64,000 nt of DNA from NCBI GenBank assembly GCA_040507005.1, contig JBEVVS010000114.1, forward strand, positions 46,219-110,218. Direction: 5' to 3'. Each line of letters begins with the position of its first letter. Position 1 is the stretch's first letter. The translations under genes and the position numbers were made by a program. The stretch comes from Thiodiazotropha sp040507005. GTDB taxonomy: Bacteria > Pseudomonadota > Gammaproteobacteria > Chromatiales > Chromatiaceae. Below the pieces are notes generated by a model, which was not told the DNA's origin, made no database searches, and saw only the letters and a program-made list of their open reading frames with translations. Positions 8,355-17,919 of the stretch are shown here, piece after piece.

Positions 8355-9401
8355 ATGCTGCAGGAATTCGATCATCTACCAAAGAATCTGTTGGCCCTGG
8401 AGGCGCATCAGCTCGCCGATCACCTGGATGGTCCGAGCCTGTTCCATCTCCCCGGGAGAAGAGCGGAACCCCTGTTTGTCTCTGTGCTGATGCATGGCAA
8501 TGAGACAGTCGGCTGGGAGGCCATACGCACCCTGCTTACCCGCTATGCCGGGGGTAAGGAGCTGCCCCGGGCCCTGAGTCTGTTTATCGGCAATGTGGAT
8601 GCAGCGGCTCAGGGGCTGCGGCTGTTACCCGGACAGCCCGACTACAACAGGATCTGGAGCGGCAGCGAAGTGGCCGCAACGCCCGAACACCGTATCATGC
8701 AACAGGTCGTCGAGTGCATGCGTGGGCGCAAGCCCTTTGCCAGTGTCGATATACACAACAACACCGGCCTGAATCCCCACTACGCCTGCATCAATCGGCT
8801 GGATACCGGGTTTTTTCATCTGGCGCTGCTGTTTTCCCGCACCGTGGTCTATTTTTTGCGCCCCAAGGGGGTGCAGTCCATGGCCTTTGCGGATCTCTGC
8901 CCCTCGGTAACCCTGGAGTGTGGCAAGGTCGGCAGTACCCATGGTGTCGAGCATGCCCGGGACTATCTCGAGGCCTGTCTGCACTTGGCCGAGCATCCCC
9001 AGCACCCTGTGAGTCATCTCGATATCGATCTGTTTCATACCGTGGCCCAAGTCAAGATAGCACCGAGTGTCAGCTTTGGCTTTGCACCGGGGGCGAGTGA
9101 TATCGTGTTGGATCCCGACATCGATCATCTCAATTTTCGTGAATTGCCCGCCGGTACCCTGTTCGGCTGGATCAATGGCGCAGGACTCGATGCCCTGGAT
9201 GTCCGGGATGAGCGGGGAGAGGCGGTGGTGGGTGACTATTTCGCTATCGAAGAGGGTCAGCTCTGTCTGCACCGCTCAGTGATGCCTTCCATGCTGACCA
9301 AGGATCTGAATGTTATTCGCCAGGATTGTCTCTGCTATTTGATGGAGCGCTATGATTCCCACCTGACACCATCGGCGGCAAACTCATCCGGCGGTGGTTG
9401 A
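8355..9401 (+). CDS. M14-family zinc hydrolase (succinylglutamate desuccinylase/aspartoacylase type)
   Basis: A 348-residue zinc-dependent amidase or carboxypeptidase of the AstE/AspA branch. Zinc ligands are visible as H47-x-x-E50 in MHGNETVGW and H134 in SVDIHNNTGLNPHY. A catalytic Glu is expected in the C-terminal half (SVTLECGKVGS region). It is not next to arginine-catabolism genes, so AstE itself is unlikely. Pairing with the upstream GCS-like ligase suggests that one protein forms and the other cleaves or trims a related amide; that is inference. It ends 20 bases from convergent lipA. Confidence 0.75.
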   Translation: MLQEFDHLPKNLLALEAHQLADHLDGPSLFHLPGRRAEPLFVSVLMHGNETVGWEAIRTLLTRYAGGKELPRALSLFIGNVDAAAQGLRLLPGQPDYNRIWSGSEVAATPEHRIMQQVVECMRGRKPFASVDIHNNTGLNPHYACINRLDTGFFHLALLFSRTVVYFLRPKGVQSMAFADLCPSVTLECGKVGSTHGVEHARDYLEACLHLAEHPQHPVSHLDIDLFHTVAQVKIAPSVSFGFAPGASDIVLDPDIDHLNFRELPAGTLFGWINGAGLDALDVRDERGEAVVGDYFAIEEGQLCLHRSVMPSMLTKDLNVIRQDCLCYLMERYDSHLTPSAANSSGGG

Positions 9402-9421
9402 TTCCCGTGCTGCGGCTCTGA

Positions 9422-10396
9422 CTAATCCTGCAGTAAGGGATTCGCCTGCAGATCCGCATGATAGGATGAGCGCACCATAGGGCCGCTGGCAACGCTTGAA
9501 AATCCCATCTCCTTCGCGATCTCCCCCAGCTGTTCAAACTCTTGGGGCGTGACAAAACGTGACACCGGCAGATGGTCCTTGCTCGGTTGCAGGTATTGAC
9601 CCAGGGTGAGCATCTCGCAACCATGCTGACGCAGCGCCTGCATGACATCGAGAATCTCTTCCCGGGTTTCACCCAGTCCCAGCATCAGCCCAGACTTTGT
9701 GGGTAGATCCGGGAGCAGCCCCTTGAAGCGCAGCAACAGATCGAGAGATCCCTGGTAGTCGGCCCCGGGACGGGCCTGCTTATAGAGGCGAGGTACTGTC
9801 TCCAGGTTGTGGTTGAAGACATCGGGGGGATCTGCAGTCAATGACGCCAGTGCCGCATCCACACGGCCGCGAAAGTCAGGTACCAGAACCTCTATTTTGG
9901 TCTCGGGGCGGTGTCGGCGTACTGCCGAGATGCATTGTGCGAAGTGGCTCCCGCCGCCGTCTCGCAGGTCATCCCTGTCAACCGAGGTAATCACCACATA
10001 GTTGAGTTGCATGGCGGCGATGGCCTCGGCCAGTTGTGCTGGCTCTTGTTCATCGAGGGGTTGGGGTTTGCCGTGGGCAACATCGCAGAAGGGGCAGCGG
10101 CGGGTGCAGATGTCCCCCATGATCATGAAGGTGGCGGTGCCGTGATGAAAGCACTCCCCCAGGTTCGGACAGGCAGCCTCTTCACACACTGAACTCAATC
10201 CCCTGTCGCGCAGGATGCGGCGAATCCGGCTGATCTCCTTGCCAAGGGGGGCCTTGGCCCGGATCCATTTGGGTTTGCGCAGGATATTCTCCTGGGGTTC
10301 CACCTTGATCGGGATGCGCGCCAGTTTGGATTTGCCCCGTTGATGGCTCTCCGGGGTTGTGCGCGAGGGTGGCAGGATATCTTTGTCGAGGCTCAT
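9422..10396 (-). CDS. lipA: Lipoyl synthase
   Basis: Radical-SAM enzyme that inserts two sulfurs into octanoyl groups on lipoyl domains. Both Fe-S clusters are accounted for: auxiliary-cluster cysteines C71, C76, C82 (CEEAACPNLGEC) and the radical-SAM motif C97-x3-C101-x2-C104 (CTRRCPFC). The C-terminal RSSYHA stretch supplies the conserved RSSY Ser ligand. At 324 residues the length is normal. The start overlaps the end of lipB by four bases, giving a coupled lipB-lipA pair at the end of the long cell-shape operon. Confidence 0.97.
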   Translation of the reverse strand: MSLDKDILPPSRTTPESHQRGKSKLARIPIKVEPQENILRKPKWIRAKAPLGKEISRIRRILRDRGLSSVCEEAACPNLGECFHHGTATFMIMGDICTRRCPFCDVAHGKPQPLDEQEPAQLAEAIAAMQLNYVVITSVDRDDLRDGGGSHFAQCISAVRRHRPETKIEVLVPDFRGRVDAALASLTADPPDVFNHNLETVPRLYKQARPGADYQGSLDLLLRFKGLLPDLPTKSGLMLGLGETREEILDVMQALRQHGCEMLTLGQYLQPSKDHLPVSRFVTPQEFEQLGEIAKEMGFSSVASGPMVRSSYHADLQANPLLQD

Positions 10397-11091
10397 GGTT
10401 CCACTTCTGTATCGATGCAGGTCAGAGTGTAACCTAAAGCCTGCGCCAGGTGGTGGGATAATCCTAGGCCAAGGGTAGGGATATCTGTCTCGATCTTCTG
10501 CTCGGCCAGTTGGGTGACATCGAGGTCTGGATAGCCACAGGGATTGATGCGCTTGAAGGGGGAGAGATCCATGTCCACGTTAAGGCTCAGTCCATGATAG
10601 GTGCAACCCCGGCGTACCCGCAGTCCCAGGGAGGCGACCTTGCTGTCAGCGATATAGACACCGGGGGCATCCCGGCGTGCAGCCGCTTCTATGCGGTACT
10701 CCCGCAACAGGGCTATCACCGCCTCTTCCAGGTGAGTGACCAGGGTGCGAATGCCAATCCGTGCCCGGCGCAGATCGAGTAGCAGATAGGCGATGAGTTG
10801 TCCGGGGCCGTGATAGGTCACCTGTCCGCCCCGGTCGGATTTGATCACGGGGATCTCACCGGGGTCCAGGATATGTTCGATCTTGCCCGCCTGTCCCAGG
10901 GTGAACAGTGCTGGATGCTCCAGTAGCCAGAGCTGATCGGGACTCGCAGCAGTGCGTCTATTGGTGTACTCCCGCATCGCCTGCCAGGTGGCTTGGTAGG
11001 GCTGCATGCCGAGTTGTCGGACCAGGAGATTCGAGGATGGGTTGGGCATTTCCACAGCTGTCGCAAGAGCACTGCTTGGGACGTCGGTCAC
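10393..11091 (-). CDS. lipB: Octanoyltransferase LipB
   Basis: Transfers octanoate from ACP to lipoyl domains, the step before LipA. Conserved features are RGGQVTYHGPGQL near residue 87, catalytic Lys151 (SKVASLG), GCTYHGLSLN, and catalytic Cys185 in NPCGYPDL. The start used is a GTG overlapping the DUF493 stop by one base; an ATG at 11049 would give a protein closer to E. coli LipB length and cannot be excluded. Confidence 0.95.
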   Translation of the reverse strand: MTDVPSSALATAVEMPNPSSNLLVRQLGMQPYQATWQAMREYTNRRTAASPDQLWLLEHPALFTLGQAGKIEHILDPGEIPVIKSDRGGQVTYHGPGQLIAYLLLDLRRARIGIRTLVTHLEEAVIALLREYRIEAAARRDAPGVYIADSKVASLGLRVRRGCTYHGLSLNVDMDLSPFKRINPCGYPDLDVTQLAEQKIETDIPTLGLGLSHHLAQALGYTLTCIDTEVEP

Positions 11092-11363
11092 TAGAGCGCC
11101 ATAACCACTTTTTCATGGGCGCTGAGATCCAGATAGATGGCATCCAGCTGGGCTTTGCTCTGGGCGCGCAGGGTGATGGTGACAGAAACCCATTTTCCCC
11201 CCTTGCTAAGGCGGCTGTTGATCGCGGTTTCAAGCAGCTCTTCAGTATGCCGGCTCACCAGTTCCACAACCATCGCCTCAAAACCCGGCTCCGCTTTTCC
11301 CATCACCTTGATCGGAAAATCGCAGGGGAATTCCAGCAGTGTCTCTTCATCCTGGCTCATCAC
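11091..11363 (-). CDS. DUF493/YbeD family protein
   Basis: A 90-residue alpha/beta protein of the YbeD (DUF493) family, recognised by LLEFPCDFPIKVMGKAEPGFE at the start and SKGGKWVSVTITLRAQS in the middle. In E. coli ybeD sits between dacA and lipB, the same neighbourhood as here. Its ferredoxin-like fold resembles regulatory ACT-type domains; its function is not established. Confidence 0.9.
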   Translation of the reverse strand: MMSQDEETLLEFPCDFPIKVMGKAEPGFEAMVVELVSRHTEELLETAINSRLSKGGKWVSVTITLRAQSKAQLDAIYLDLSAHEKVVMAL

Positions 11364-11373
11364 GGCTCAGCCT

Positions 11374-12552
11374 TTACTCCAGCCACAATAGGGCGCTGTC
11401 TTTGATCTGTTGCCAGATGTTACCGTCAGCGATACTCTTCAGCGCCACCAGCGGTTCTTCGATGACGGGGTCCCCGTTCAGGGTGATGCTGAGGTGACCG
11501 AGGACATCGCCCTGTTTGATGGGCGCCATGATCTTGGGTTCGATCTCCATTCGGGCATCGAGGTTTTGATATTGATGGCGGGGGATGGTCACGTTCAGGT
11601 CCCGGCTGAGGCCCAGGGGCAGTTTCTCTTTCTCCCCCTTCCAGATGCGGGTCCGATTGAGTACCTCCCCCGCCGTGTAGAGCTGGTGGGTCTCAAAGAA
11701 GCGAAAACCGTAGTTGAGCAGGCTTTGGCTCGCCTTGGCCCTGGCCTCCTCGCCCTTGGTGCCCATCACCACTGAGATGAGACGCATGTTTTCCCGTTGA
11801 GCCGATGCCACCAGGCAGTATCCTGCAGCCTCGGTATGGCCGGTCTTGATACCGTCCACACTGTCGTCCCGCCACAGCAGCTTGTTCCGGTTGTGTTGAG
11901 TTATATCGTTGAATATAAATGACTTGTCGCTATACCAGGGATAGTATTCAGGAAAATCCCGAATGGTGGCTGCCGCCACCTTGGCAATGTCCGCCGGGGT
12001 CGTGTAGTGGTCATCGTGGGGAAGTCCGGTGCTGTTGATGAAGTGGGTGTCGGTCATCCCCAATTCCCTGGCATGGTTATTCATTAATTCGGCAAAGGTG
12101 GCCTCACTGCCTGCGATATGCTCGGCGAGGGCGACGCAGGCATCGTTGCCGGACTGAATAATCATGCCCTTGACCAGATCGATAACTTTGACCTTTTTTC
12201 CCACCTCGATGAACATCCGGGATCCCGGTGTACGCCAGGCCTTCTCACTGATCAGTACGTTGTCCTCCAGATTGATGTTACCCAGCTTCAACTCGCGGAA
12301 GACCGCGTAGGCGGTCATGATTTTGGTCAGGCTGGCAGGTTCAAGCCGATTGCTGGCACCCTTTTCCGCGAGTACCTCACCGCTGTGAAAATCAACCAGA
12401 AGATAGCCTGAGGCAGAGACCTCCGGCGGGGCGGGGGTAGGGGCGGCGGCATGGCTTGAAAGTGCAATCAGGCCGCTTAGCCACAACAAAGCGACTTGCA
12501 TAAATCGGGATGGTGAAAGATGGTGCATGAGTAAGGGTATTCTGCTTGGCAT
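11374..12552 (-). CDS. dacC: D-alanyl-D-alanine carboxypeptidase (PBP5/6 family)
   Basis: Periplasmic low-molecular-weight penicillin-binding protein that trims the terminal D-Ala of peptidoglycan pentapeptides. All three active-site motifs are present: S74-L-T-K77, S134-G-N, and K236-T-G. A signal peptide precedes AAAPTPAPPEV, and the C-terminal domain ends in an amphipathic stretch (IWQQIKDSALLWLE) that would hold it to the membrane, as in PBP5. A second ATG at 12528 is a possible start, with no clear ribosome site for either. It lies 25 bases after rlpA and ten before DUF493. Confidence 0.94.
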   Translation of the reverse strand: MPSRIPLLMHHLSPSRFMQVALLWLSGLIALSSHAAAPTPAPPEVSASGYLLVDFHSGEVLAEKGASNRLEPASLTKIMTAYAVFRELKLGNINLEDNVLISEKAWRTPGSRMFIEVGKKVKVIDLVKGMIIQSGNDACVALAEHIAGSEATFAELMNNHARELGMTDTHFINSTGLPHDDHYTTPADIAKVAAATIRDFPEYYPWYSDKSFIFNDITQHNRNKLLWRDDSVDGIKTGHTEAAGYCLVASAQRENMRLISVVMGTKGEEARAKASQSLLNYGFRFFETHQLYTAGEVLNRTRIWKGEKEKLPLGLSRDLNVTIPRHQYQNLDARMEIEPKIMAPIKQGDVLGHLSITLNGDPVIEEPLVALKSIADGNIWQQIKDSALLWLE

Positions 12553-12577
12553 AGTGGTGCGCTATTCTATTATTTCG

Positions 12578-13438
12578 CTAGCGAATGACAACATGTGGAT
12601 CGGCAATCCCCAGCTTGGCCAGTTGTTGACTGAGATGGTCGGCAAGCTCCACACTGGCAATCGGACCCACCTGTACCCGATAGACCGGGCTCTCCAGATG
12701 TTCGTTGTCTTGTATGAGTACACTTGTGTTTAATTGTTCCTCGAGCCTTTTTTTCAGGCGCTGGGCATTATCGGAACTGCCGAATGCGCCAACCTGCAGA
12801 TAGAGCTCAGGCAGCATATTGCCTTCTCTCAGCTTCACGGCTTGCTTCTTTGGCGGCGCTTGCGGGCTGTCCGGATCGAGAGTCACCACCTCCACCAACC
12901 CCGTTCCCTCACCGATGATGCCCAGCTTCCAGGCGGCCGTATAGGAGAGATCGATCAGGCGGTTGTCATGAAATGGGCCGCGATCATTCACCTTGACCAC
13001 CACACTGCGGTTATTTTTGAGGTTCGTGACCCTGACATAACTTGGCAGGGGCAAGGTCTTGTGCGCCGCGGTCATGGCGTACATGTCGTAGCTTTCGCCG
13101 CTGCTGGTGCGTTGGCCGTGAAATTTACTGCCGTACCAGGATGCAATGCCGCGGGCGCTGTAATCCCGGCCGCTGCGCAAGGTGTAGTAGCGCTTGCCGA
13201 ACACCTCATAGCTTGCAGGATTGCCATAGCGGCTTTTGGGCTCATTCTTGGGTACCGCATCAGGGATGCTTTGCATATTCGCGGGAGGGGGGTGGCGGTG
13301 GCTGACTCCATCCTGCTGGGGGACTCGCCCGATCTTGCTGGTGCTGCAGGCAGTGATCAGCAGCATGCCGATCAGGGCGCTGATACCGGTCTTTATCGAA
13401 ATCCTGTTTGGGATATATATACTGTTGCGCTTCTTCAT
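12578..13438 (-). CDS. rlpA: RlpA, septal-ring lytic transglycosylase lipoprotein
   Basis: Outer-membrane lipoprotein with a lipobox (LLITAC) near residue 31. A double-psi beta-barrel follows: GIASWYGSKFHGQRTSSGE with the catalytic-type region, then VKVNDRGPFHDNRLIDLS. A C-terminal SPOR domain (LYLQVGAFGSSDNAQRL to YRVQVGPI) binds denuded glycan at the septum. The 286-residue length and domain order match the Pseudomonas enzyme. It directly follows mltB with no intergenic base. Confidence 0.95.
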   Translation of the reverse strand: MKKRNSIYIPNRISIKTGISALIGMLLITACSTSKIGRVPQQDGVSHRHPPPANMQSIPDAVPKNEPKSRYGNPASYEVFGKRYYTLRSGRDYSARGIASWYGSKFHGQRTSSGESYDMYAMTAAHKTLPLPSYVRVTNLKNNRSVVVKVNDRGPFHDNRLIDLSYTAAWKLGIIGEGTGLVEVVTLDPDSPQAPPKKQAVKLREGNMLPELYLQVGAFGSSDNAQRLKKRLEEQLNTSVLIQDNEHLESPVYRVQVGPIASVELADHLSQQLAKLGIADPHVVIR

Positions 13439-14437
13439 CTACCTGGTTGCATCTGCCGCCTGTTTTGCGGCACGGATCTCCTGGCTTAGTTGATAGACGG
13501 CCATGGCGTACAGGTTGCTGTGATTGTAGCGTGTTATGACGTAGAAATTGTGCAGTCCGAGCCAAAATTCATGCTCATCACCCGCATCCAGTTTTATCAG
13601 GCTGGTCAATGTTTCAGGGGAGGGTGATTCGCCGTTGACCGGGCGTACCCCTTTGGCCAGCAGTTTGCCTACCTGGATGCTGGGTTTCATACCGGCATCG
13701 ACAAAGGCCTGCAGGCCCTCGCCACCCTTGGTGAGCAGGGTGATAGGCTGGTTGGCTCTCCAGCCATGGGTTTTGAAATAGCTGGCAACACTGGCGATGA
13801 TATCGGCATTGCTGTTCCAAAGATCGCGCCGGCCGTCAGCGTCATGGTCCACGGCGTATTGACGGTAGCTGCTGGAGATGAATTGGGGCTTGCCCATGGC
13901 GCCTGCGTAGGAACCCATGGCACTCTCCAGGTCCACACCCTCCTCCCGGGTCAGCAGCAGGAACTCTTCCAGTTCACGACGAAAGAAATCCGCCCGTTTC
14001 GGATAGCCGAAGGCGAGGGTGGTCAGGGCGTCGATGACCCGGTACCGGCCAGTATGTTTACCGTAGCGGGTCTCCACGCCGATGATGGCGACGATAATCT
14101 CAGCCGGTACGCCGTATTCTTGGCTGACCGAGGCCAGCAGGGCCTCATTCTCCTGCCAGAAACCGACTCCTCCCTCGATCCGGTCGGGTTTCAGAAAGAT
14201 TGGACGGTATTCGTGCCATGCCTTGGATTCGGCCGGCCGTGTTATGGCGGCGATGATGTCATCTCTGAAGGTGGTGCTGTTGAGCAGGCGCTCTATCTGT
14301 AGCGCATTGAAATTGTGCTTGCTTGCCATCTCCCGGGCGAATTTCTTGTAATCACTCGTCTGCTGTTGCGTATGTGCGCATGCCAGGGTGGCCAAGGTGA
14401 GGGTAATAAAGAGCAGGAATCGGGTTATGAGTCGCAT
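13439..14437 (-). CDS. mltB: Membrane-bound lytic murein transglycosylase B
   Basis: Cleaves the MurNAc-GlcNAc bond of peptidoglycan. The catalytic Glu lies in IIGVETRYGKHTG, and the family signature GSYAGAMGKPQFISSSYR follows, then AVDHDADGRRDLW and ADIIASVASYFKTHGW. An N-terminal lipobox-like LATLAC suggests a lipoprotein. Its 332 residues are the usual length. It sits between rodA (6-base gap) and rlpA. Confidence 0.95.
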   Translation of the reverse strand: MRLITRFLLFITLTLATLACAHTQQQTSDYKKFAREMASKHNFNALQIERLLNSTTFRDDIIAAITRPAESKAWHEYRPIFLKPDRIEGGVGFWQENEALLASVSQEYGVPAEIIVAIIGVETRYGKHTGRYRVIDALTTLAFGYPKRADFFRRELEEFLLLTREEGVDLESAMGSYAGAMGKPQFISSSYRQYAVDHDADGRRDLWNSNADIIASVASYFKTHGWRANQPITLLTKGGEGLQAFVDAGMKPSIQVGKLLAKGVRPVNGESPSPETLTSLIKLDAGDEHEFWLGLHNFYVITRYNHSNLYAMAVYQLSQEIRAAKQAADATR

Positions 14438-14443
14438 GATCGT

Positions 14444-15577
14444 TTATGTTGGCAGTAGTTTTTTGTGGGTATGAATAGACATCAGCATACCGAAGCTGGC
14501 AAGAATGGTCACCAGGGATGTCCCTCCATAACTGATTAGTGGTAAGGGTACACCCACTACCGGTAGTAATCCTGTGACCATGCCTGCATTGACGAAAAGA
14601 TAGACGAAAAAAACCAGTGATAGTGAACCGGCCAGGATCCTGCCAAAGGTGTCCTGGGCCTGAGTGGCGATATAGAGTCCGCGCATGATGATAAAGAGAT
14701 AGAGTGTGAGCAGTGCCAAGACGCCAACCAAGCCAAACTCTTCGGAGATCACGGCGAAGATGAAATCGGTGTGTCGTTCGGGAAGAAACTCCAGGTGTGA
14801 CTGGGTGCCGTTGAGCCACCCCTTGCCGCTGATGCCCCCTGATCCGATGGCGATTTTTGATTGGATGATATGGTAGCCGGTACCCAGTGGGTCACTCTCG
14901 GGGTTGAGGAAGGTCAAAACCCGCTGGCGTTGGTAATCATGCATAAAGTACCAGGCAACCGGCCCGAGAGCGGCCATTAAAAGACCGATCGCGCTTATCA
15001 CCCGCCAGCTGATGCCGGCTAGAAACAGGGCGAATGTCCCAGCGGTGGCCACCAGCAGCGCGGTGCCCAGGTCCGGTTGTTTGGCGATCAGCAACACCGG
15101 CAGCAAGGTAAACAGACCCGCCATTATCAAACGGGAAGGACTGGGTGGCAGGCGATGTTCAGCCAGATACCAGGCGATCAGCATCGGCAGGGTGAGTTTG
15201 AACATTTCCGAGGGTTGGAAACGAATAAAACCCAGATCGAGCCATCGTTGGGCGCCTTTGCCCTGCTCGCCGAAGAGGATCACCGAGATCAGCATCAGGA
15301 TCCCGACGGTGTAGAGCAAAGGGGCCCAGCGGCGGATATTGGCAGGGTGGATCTGAGCCAGGGCAAACAAGGCCACAAAGCCGAATCCCAGGCGAATCAA
15401 CTGCTTCTGCAGGAGTAACATCTGCTGATCCCCAGCGCTGTATAGGATGGTCAATCCAAAACCCGCCAACAGCAGCAGACCGGTCAGTAGGGGAATATCG
15501 ATATGCAACCACGCCAATAAGCCACTTGCCTGTGCTGGCTGTGATTCATAGAAGGTGGTGTAGCCTCTACTCCTCAT
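14444..15577 (-). CDS. rodA: RodA, SEDS peptidoglycan polymerase
   Basis: Ten-helix membrane glycosyltransferase that makes lateral-wall glycan together with PBP2. Recognisable SEDS stretches are KQPDLGTALLV, the catalytic-loop region QSKIAIGSGGISGKGW, LPERHTDFIFAVISEEFGL and PLISYGGTSLV near the end. Length 377. Its start lies 11 bases inside the 3' end of mrdA, so the two products are likely translationally coupled, which fits their one-to-one complex. Confidence 0.97.
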   Translation of the reverse strand: MRSRGYTTFYESQPAQASGLLAWLHIDIPLLTGLLLLAGFGLTILYSAGDQQMLLLQKQLIRLGFGFVALFALAQIHPANIRRWAPLLYTVGILMLISVILFGEQGKGAQRWLDLGFIRFQPSEMFKLTLPMLIAWYLAEHRLPPSPSRLIMAGLFTLLPVLLIAKQPDLGTALLVATAGTFALFLAGISWRVISAIGLLMAALGPVAWYFMHDYQRQRVLTFLNPESDPLGTGYHIIQSKIAIGSGGISGKGWLNGTQSHLEFLPERHTDFIFAVISEEFGLVGVLALLTLYLFIIMRGLYIATQAQDTFGRILAGSLSLVFFVYLFVNAGMVTGLLPVVGVPLPLISYGGTSLVTILASFGMLMSIHTHKKLLPT

Positions 15578-17414
15578 CAGCGTCTCCCACGAGATAGCGA
15601 TCCATCACCTGACGAGCGATGGGTGCGGCCACAGAACCCCCATGGCCGCCATTCTCTACCACCACGGCGATGGCGATACGCGGATCTTCTACCGGGGCAA
15701 AGGCGATGAATAGGGCATGATCACGTTTTCGTTTTGCGATCGTCTCTTCATCATACTCCTCATCTTGTTTCACGCTGAATACCTGAGCCGTGCCGGTCTT
15801 GCCGGCAATTCGATAGTGGTCGGTGTAGATTGACCGGGCAGTACCGCGCACACCTTCCACCACCTCAGCCATGGCATGGATTATTTGCTCCCAATGCATG
15901 GGATCGAGCTGATGCAGATCGTCGACGATTTTTGGGCTTTCCACCTGAGTGCCATCGGGTTTCTCAATGCTATCGACCACTCTGGGACGAATACGGTGCC
16001 CGCGATTGGCCAGGGTTGCCGTGGCGGAGGCGAGTTGTAGCGGGGTGGCCAGAAAATAGCCCTGCCCGATACCCACGATCAGGGTTTCCCCCGGATACCA
16101 GGGCTCCCGTTGCTTCTTCTGTTTCCATTCGCGACTTGGCATCAGGCCTGGCAATTCTCCATCCAGGTCGACTTTGGAGGGGTGTCCAAAGCCGAATCCC
16201 GCGAGGAACTCATAGAGTCTGTCGATGCCGAGTGTGCGTGCCAGTTCGTAGTAGTAGACATCACAGGACTCCACAATCCCTCGCTGCATATCGACCTTTC
16301 CATGCCCCCATTTTTTCCAGTCCCGATATTTATGGTCTTTCCCGGGAAGCTGGTAGTAACCGGGGCAATAGGTCTCCTGATAAAAACCAACCACGTCATA
16401 TTCCAGTCCAGCGAGACCGATGAAGGGTTTGACCGTGGAGCCCGGCGGATATTGCCCACGGATAGCGCGGTTGAAGAGTGGATTATCCAGGGATTGTTCC
16501 AGCGCTTGGTAGGCCTTGGCACTGATCCCCTCTACAAACAGATTGGGATCGTATCCCGGTTTACTGACCAGGGTCAGCACGCCACCGGTCTTGATATCGA
16601 TGGCCGCCACGGCGCCGTTGTAGTCCCCCAGCGCCTGGAGGGCGGTAGCCTGCAGATCCATATCTAGAAACAGCCGCAAATTATCCCCGGGGCGTGGCGG
16701 CTGATTTTCCAATACCCGCAGTACCCGGCCCTTGGCATTGACCTCCACCTGCTGGAGCCCCACACTGCCGTGCAACAGGCTTTCATAACTCTTTTCAACA
16801 CCGTTCTTGCCGATGAAATTGGTGCCCCTGTAGTTGGAAATATCGATGATCTGCAGTTCCTGGGCATTGATTCGGCTGACATAGCCCAGCAGATGGGCGG
16901 TCTTCAGCCCTTGTGGATAGTCACGCAGCAGGCTCGCCTTTACCTCAACCCCGGGGAAACGGTGGCGATTGACCGCGATTCTGGCAACCTCTTCGTCTTT
17001 CAGGCGCACCCGAATCGGTATGCTGTCGAATCGCCTGCGCTGTTTGCGCAACTGGTGGAACCTATTGATGTCATCATCGGTTATATCAATGATTTCACTC
17101 AGTTTTTGGATAGTATGATCGAGGTTTTCAGTTCTTTCCGGGGTGATCTCCAGGCTGTACGCGGGTAGGTTTTGCGCCAATATCTCGCCGTTTCGGTCGT
17201 AGATCAGACCCCGCGTCGGCGGCAGCGGCTCAAGCTTTACCCGATTGTCTTGCGACAGGGTGGTGTAGTGATCGTGGTTCTCCACTTGCAGGTAGAACAG
17301 GCGCCCAATCAGGATCAACAGCACCAGCAGCACCAGCGTGCCCGAGACGATTGCCCGTCCCAGGAACAGCTGACTCTCATGCAGATAGTCCTTGATCGAG
17401 GATTGAGGCACCAA
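15567..17414 (-). CDS. mrdA: Penicillin-binding protein 2
   Basis: Class B transpeptidase for cell elongation, 615 residues. An N-terminal transmembrane helix (about 20-42) precedes the PBP dimerisation domain and the transpeptidase domain. Active-site motifs are S326-T-V-K329, S383-C-D and K539-T-G-T-A-Q. The start is TTG at 17414 or GTG at 17411; neither has a strong ribosome site. It works with RodA, MreC and MreD encoded beside it. Confidence 0.96.
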   Translation of the reverse strand: MVPQSSIKDYLHESQLFLGRAIVSGTLVLLVLLILIGRLFYLQVENHDHYTTLSQDNRVKLEPLPPTRGLIYDRNGEILAQNLPAYSLEITPERTENLDHTIQKLSEIIDITDDDINRFHQLRKQRRRFDSIPIRVRLKDEEVARIAVNRHRFPGVEVKASLLRDYPQGLKTAHLLGYVSRINAQELQIIDISNYRGTNFIGKNGVEKSYESLLHGSVGLQQVEVNAKGRVLRVLENQPPRPGDNLRLFLDMDLQATALQALGDYNGAVAAIDIKTGGVLTLVSKPGYDPNLFVEGISAKAYQALEQSLDNPLFNRAIRGQYPPGSTVKPFIGLAGLEYDVVGFYQETYCPGYYQLPGKDHKYRDWKKWGHGKVDMQRGIVESCDVYYYELARTLGIDRLYEFLAGFGFGHPSKVDLDGELPGLMPSREWKQKKQREPWYPGETLIVGIGQGYFLATPLQLASATATLANRGHRIRPRVVDSIEKPDGTQVESPKIVDDLHQLDPMHWEQIIHAMAEVVEGVRGTARSIYTDHYRIAGKTGTAQVFSVKQDEEYDEETIAKRKRDHALFIAFAPVEDPRIAIAVVVENGGHGGSVAAPIARQVMDRYLVGDADEE

Positions 17415-17430
17415 TATCTCCTAGTGTCAC

Positions 17431-17919
17431 CTAGCTAATATGAAAACGGCGTCGAATATCCCGAAGAATAATAAAAACCCAAGGCCAGAGCAGGGTACTG
17501 ATCAATGGGGTTATCCAATACATGAGCGATGGCGTCGGATAGCCTGCCGCTCCAGTTGACCACAAAGCCAACAGACGTTCGAGGAGCAGCAGCACGAAAA
17601 TCGTGAAGACTTGTTGTCGCAATGGCATCACCCGGACCCGAAGATGCAGCTTCAACATAATATAGGCGATTACCGAGAATCCCAGGGCGTGTTGGCCAAG
17701 CAGGGTGCCGGTGAGGACATCCAGCAGCAGGCCGGTCGTCCAGCTGAAACCTACGCCAAAGCGTTCAGGCATGGCCATGCACCAGTAGATCAGGATCAGG
17801 GCCACCCACTGTGGCCGATAGGTGGAGGCCCACTCAGGCAGTGGCATGATGGTAAGGATGAAACCGATCAGCAGGGTTGTAGTGATCACATATCGACGGG
17901 ATTGGGGTTGACTGATCAC
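17431..17919 (-). CDS. mreD: Rod-shape protein MreD
   Basis: Small inner-membrane protein of the elongasome, 162 residues with about five hydrophobic helices. Family landmarks are LPEWASTYRPQWVALILIYW and FSWTTGLLLDVLTGTLLGQHAL. Its start overlaps the end of mreC by four bases and mrdA follows 16 bases after it. Confidence 0.93.
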   Translation of the reverse strand: MISQPQSRRYVITTTLLIGFILTIMPLPEWASTYRPQWVALILIYWCMAMPERFGVGFSWTTGLLLDVLTGTLLGQHALGFSVIAYIMLKLHLRVRVMPLRQQVFTIFVLLLLERLLALWSTGAAGYPTPSLMYWITPLISTLLWPWVFIILRDIRRRFHIS

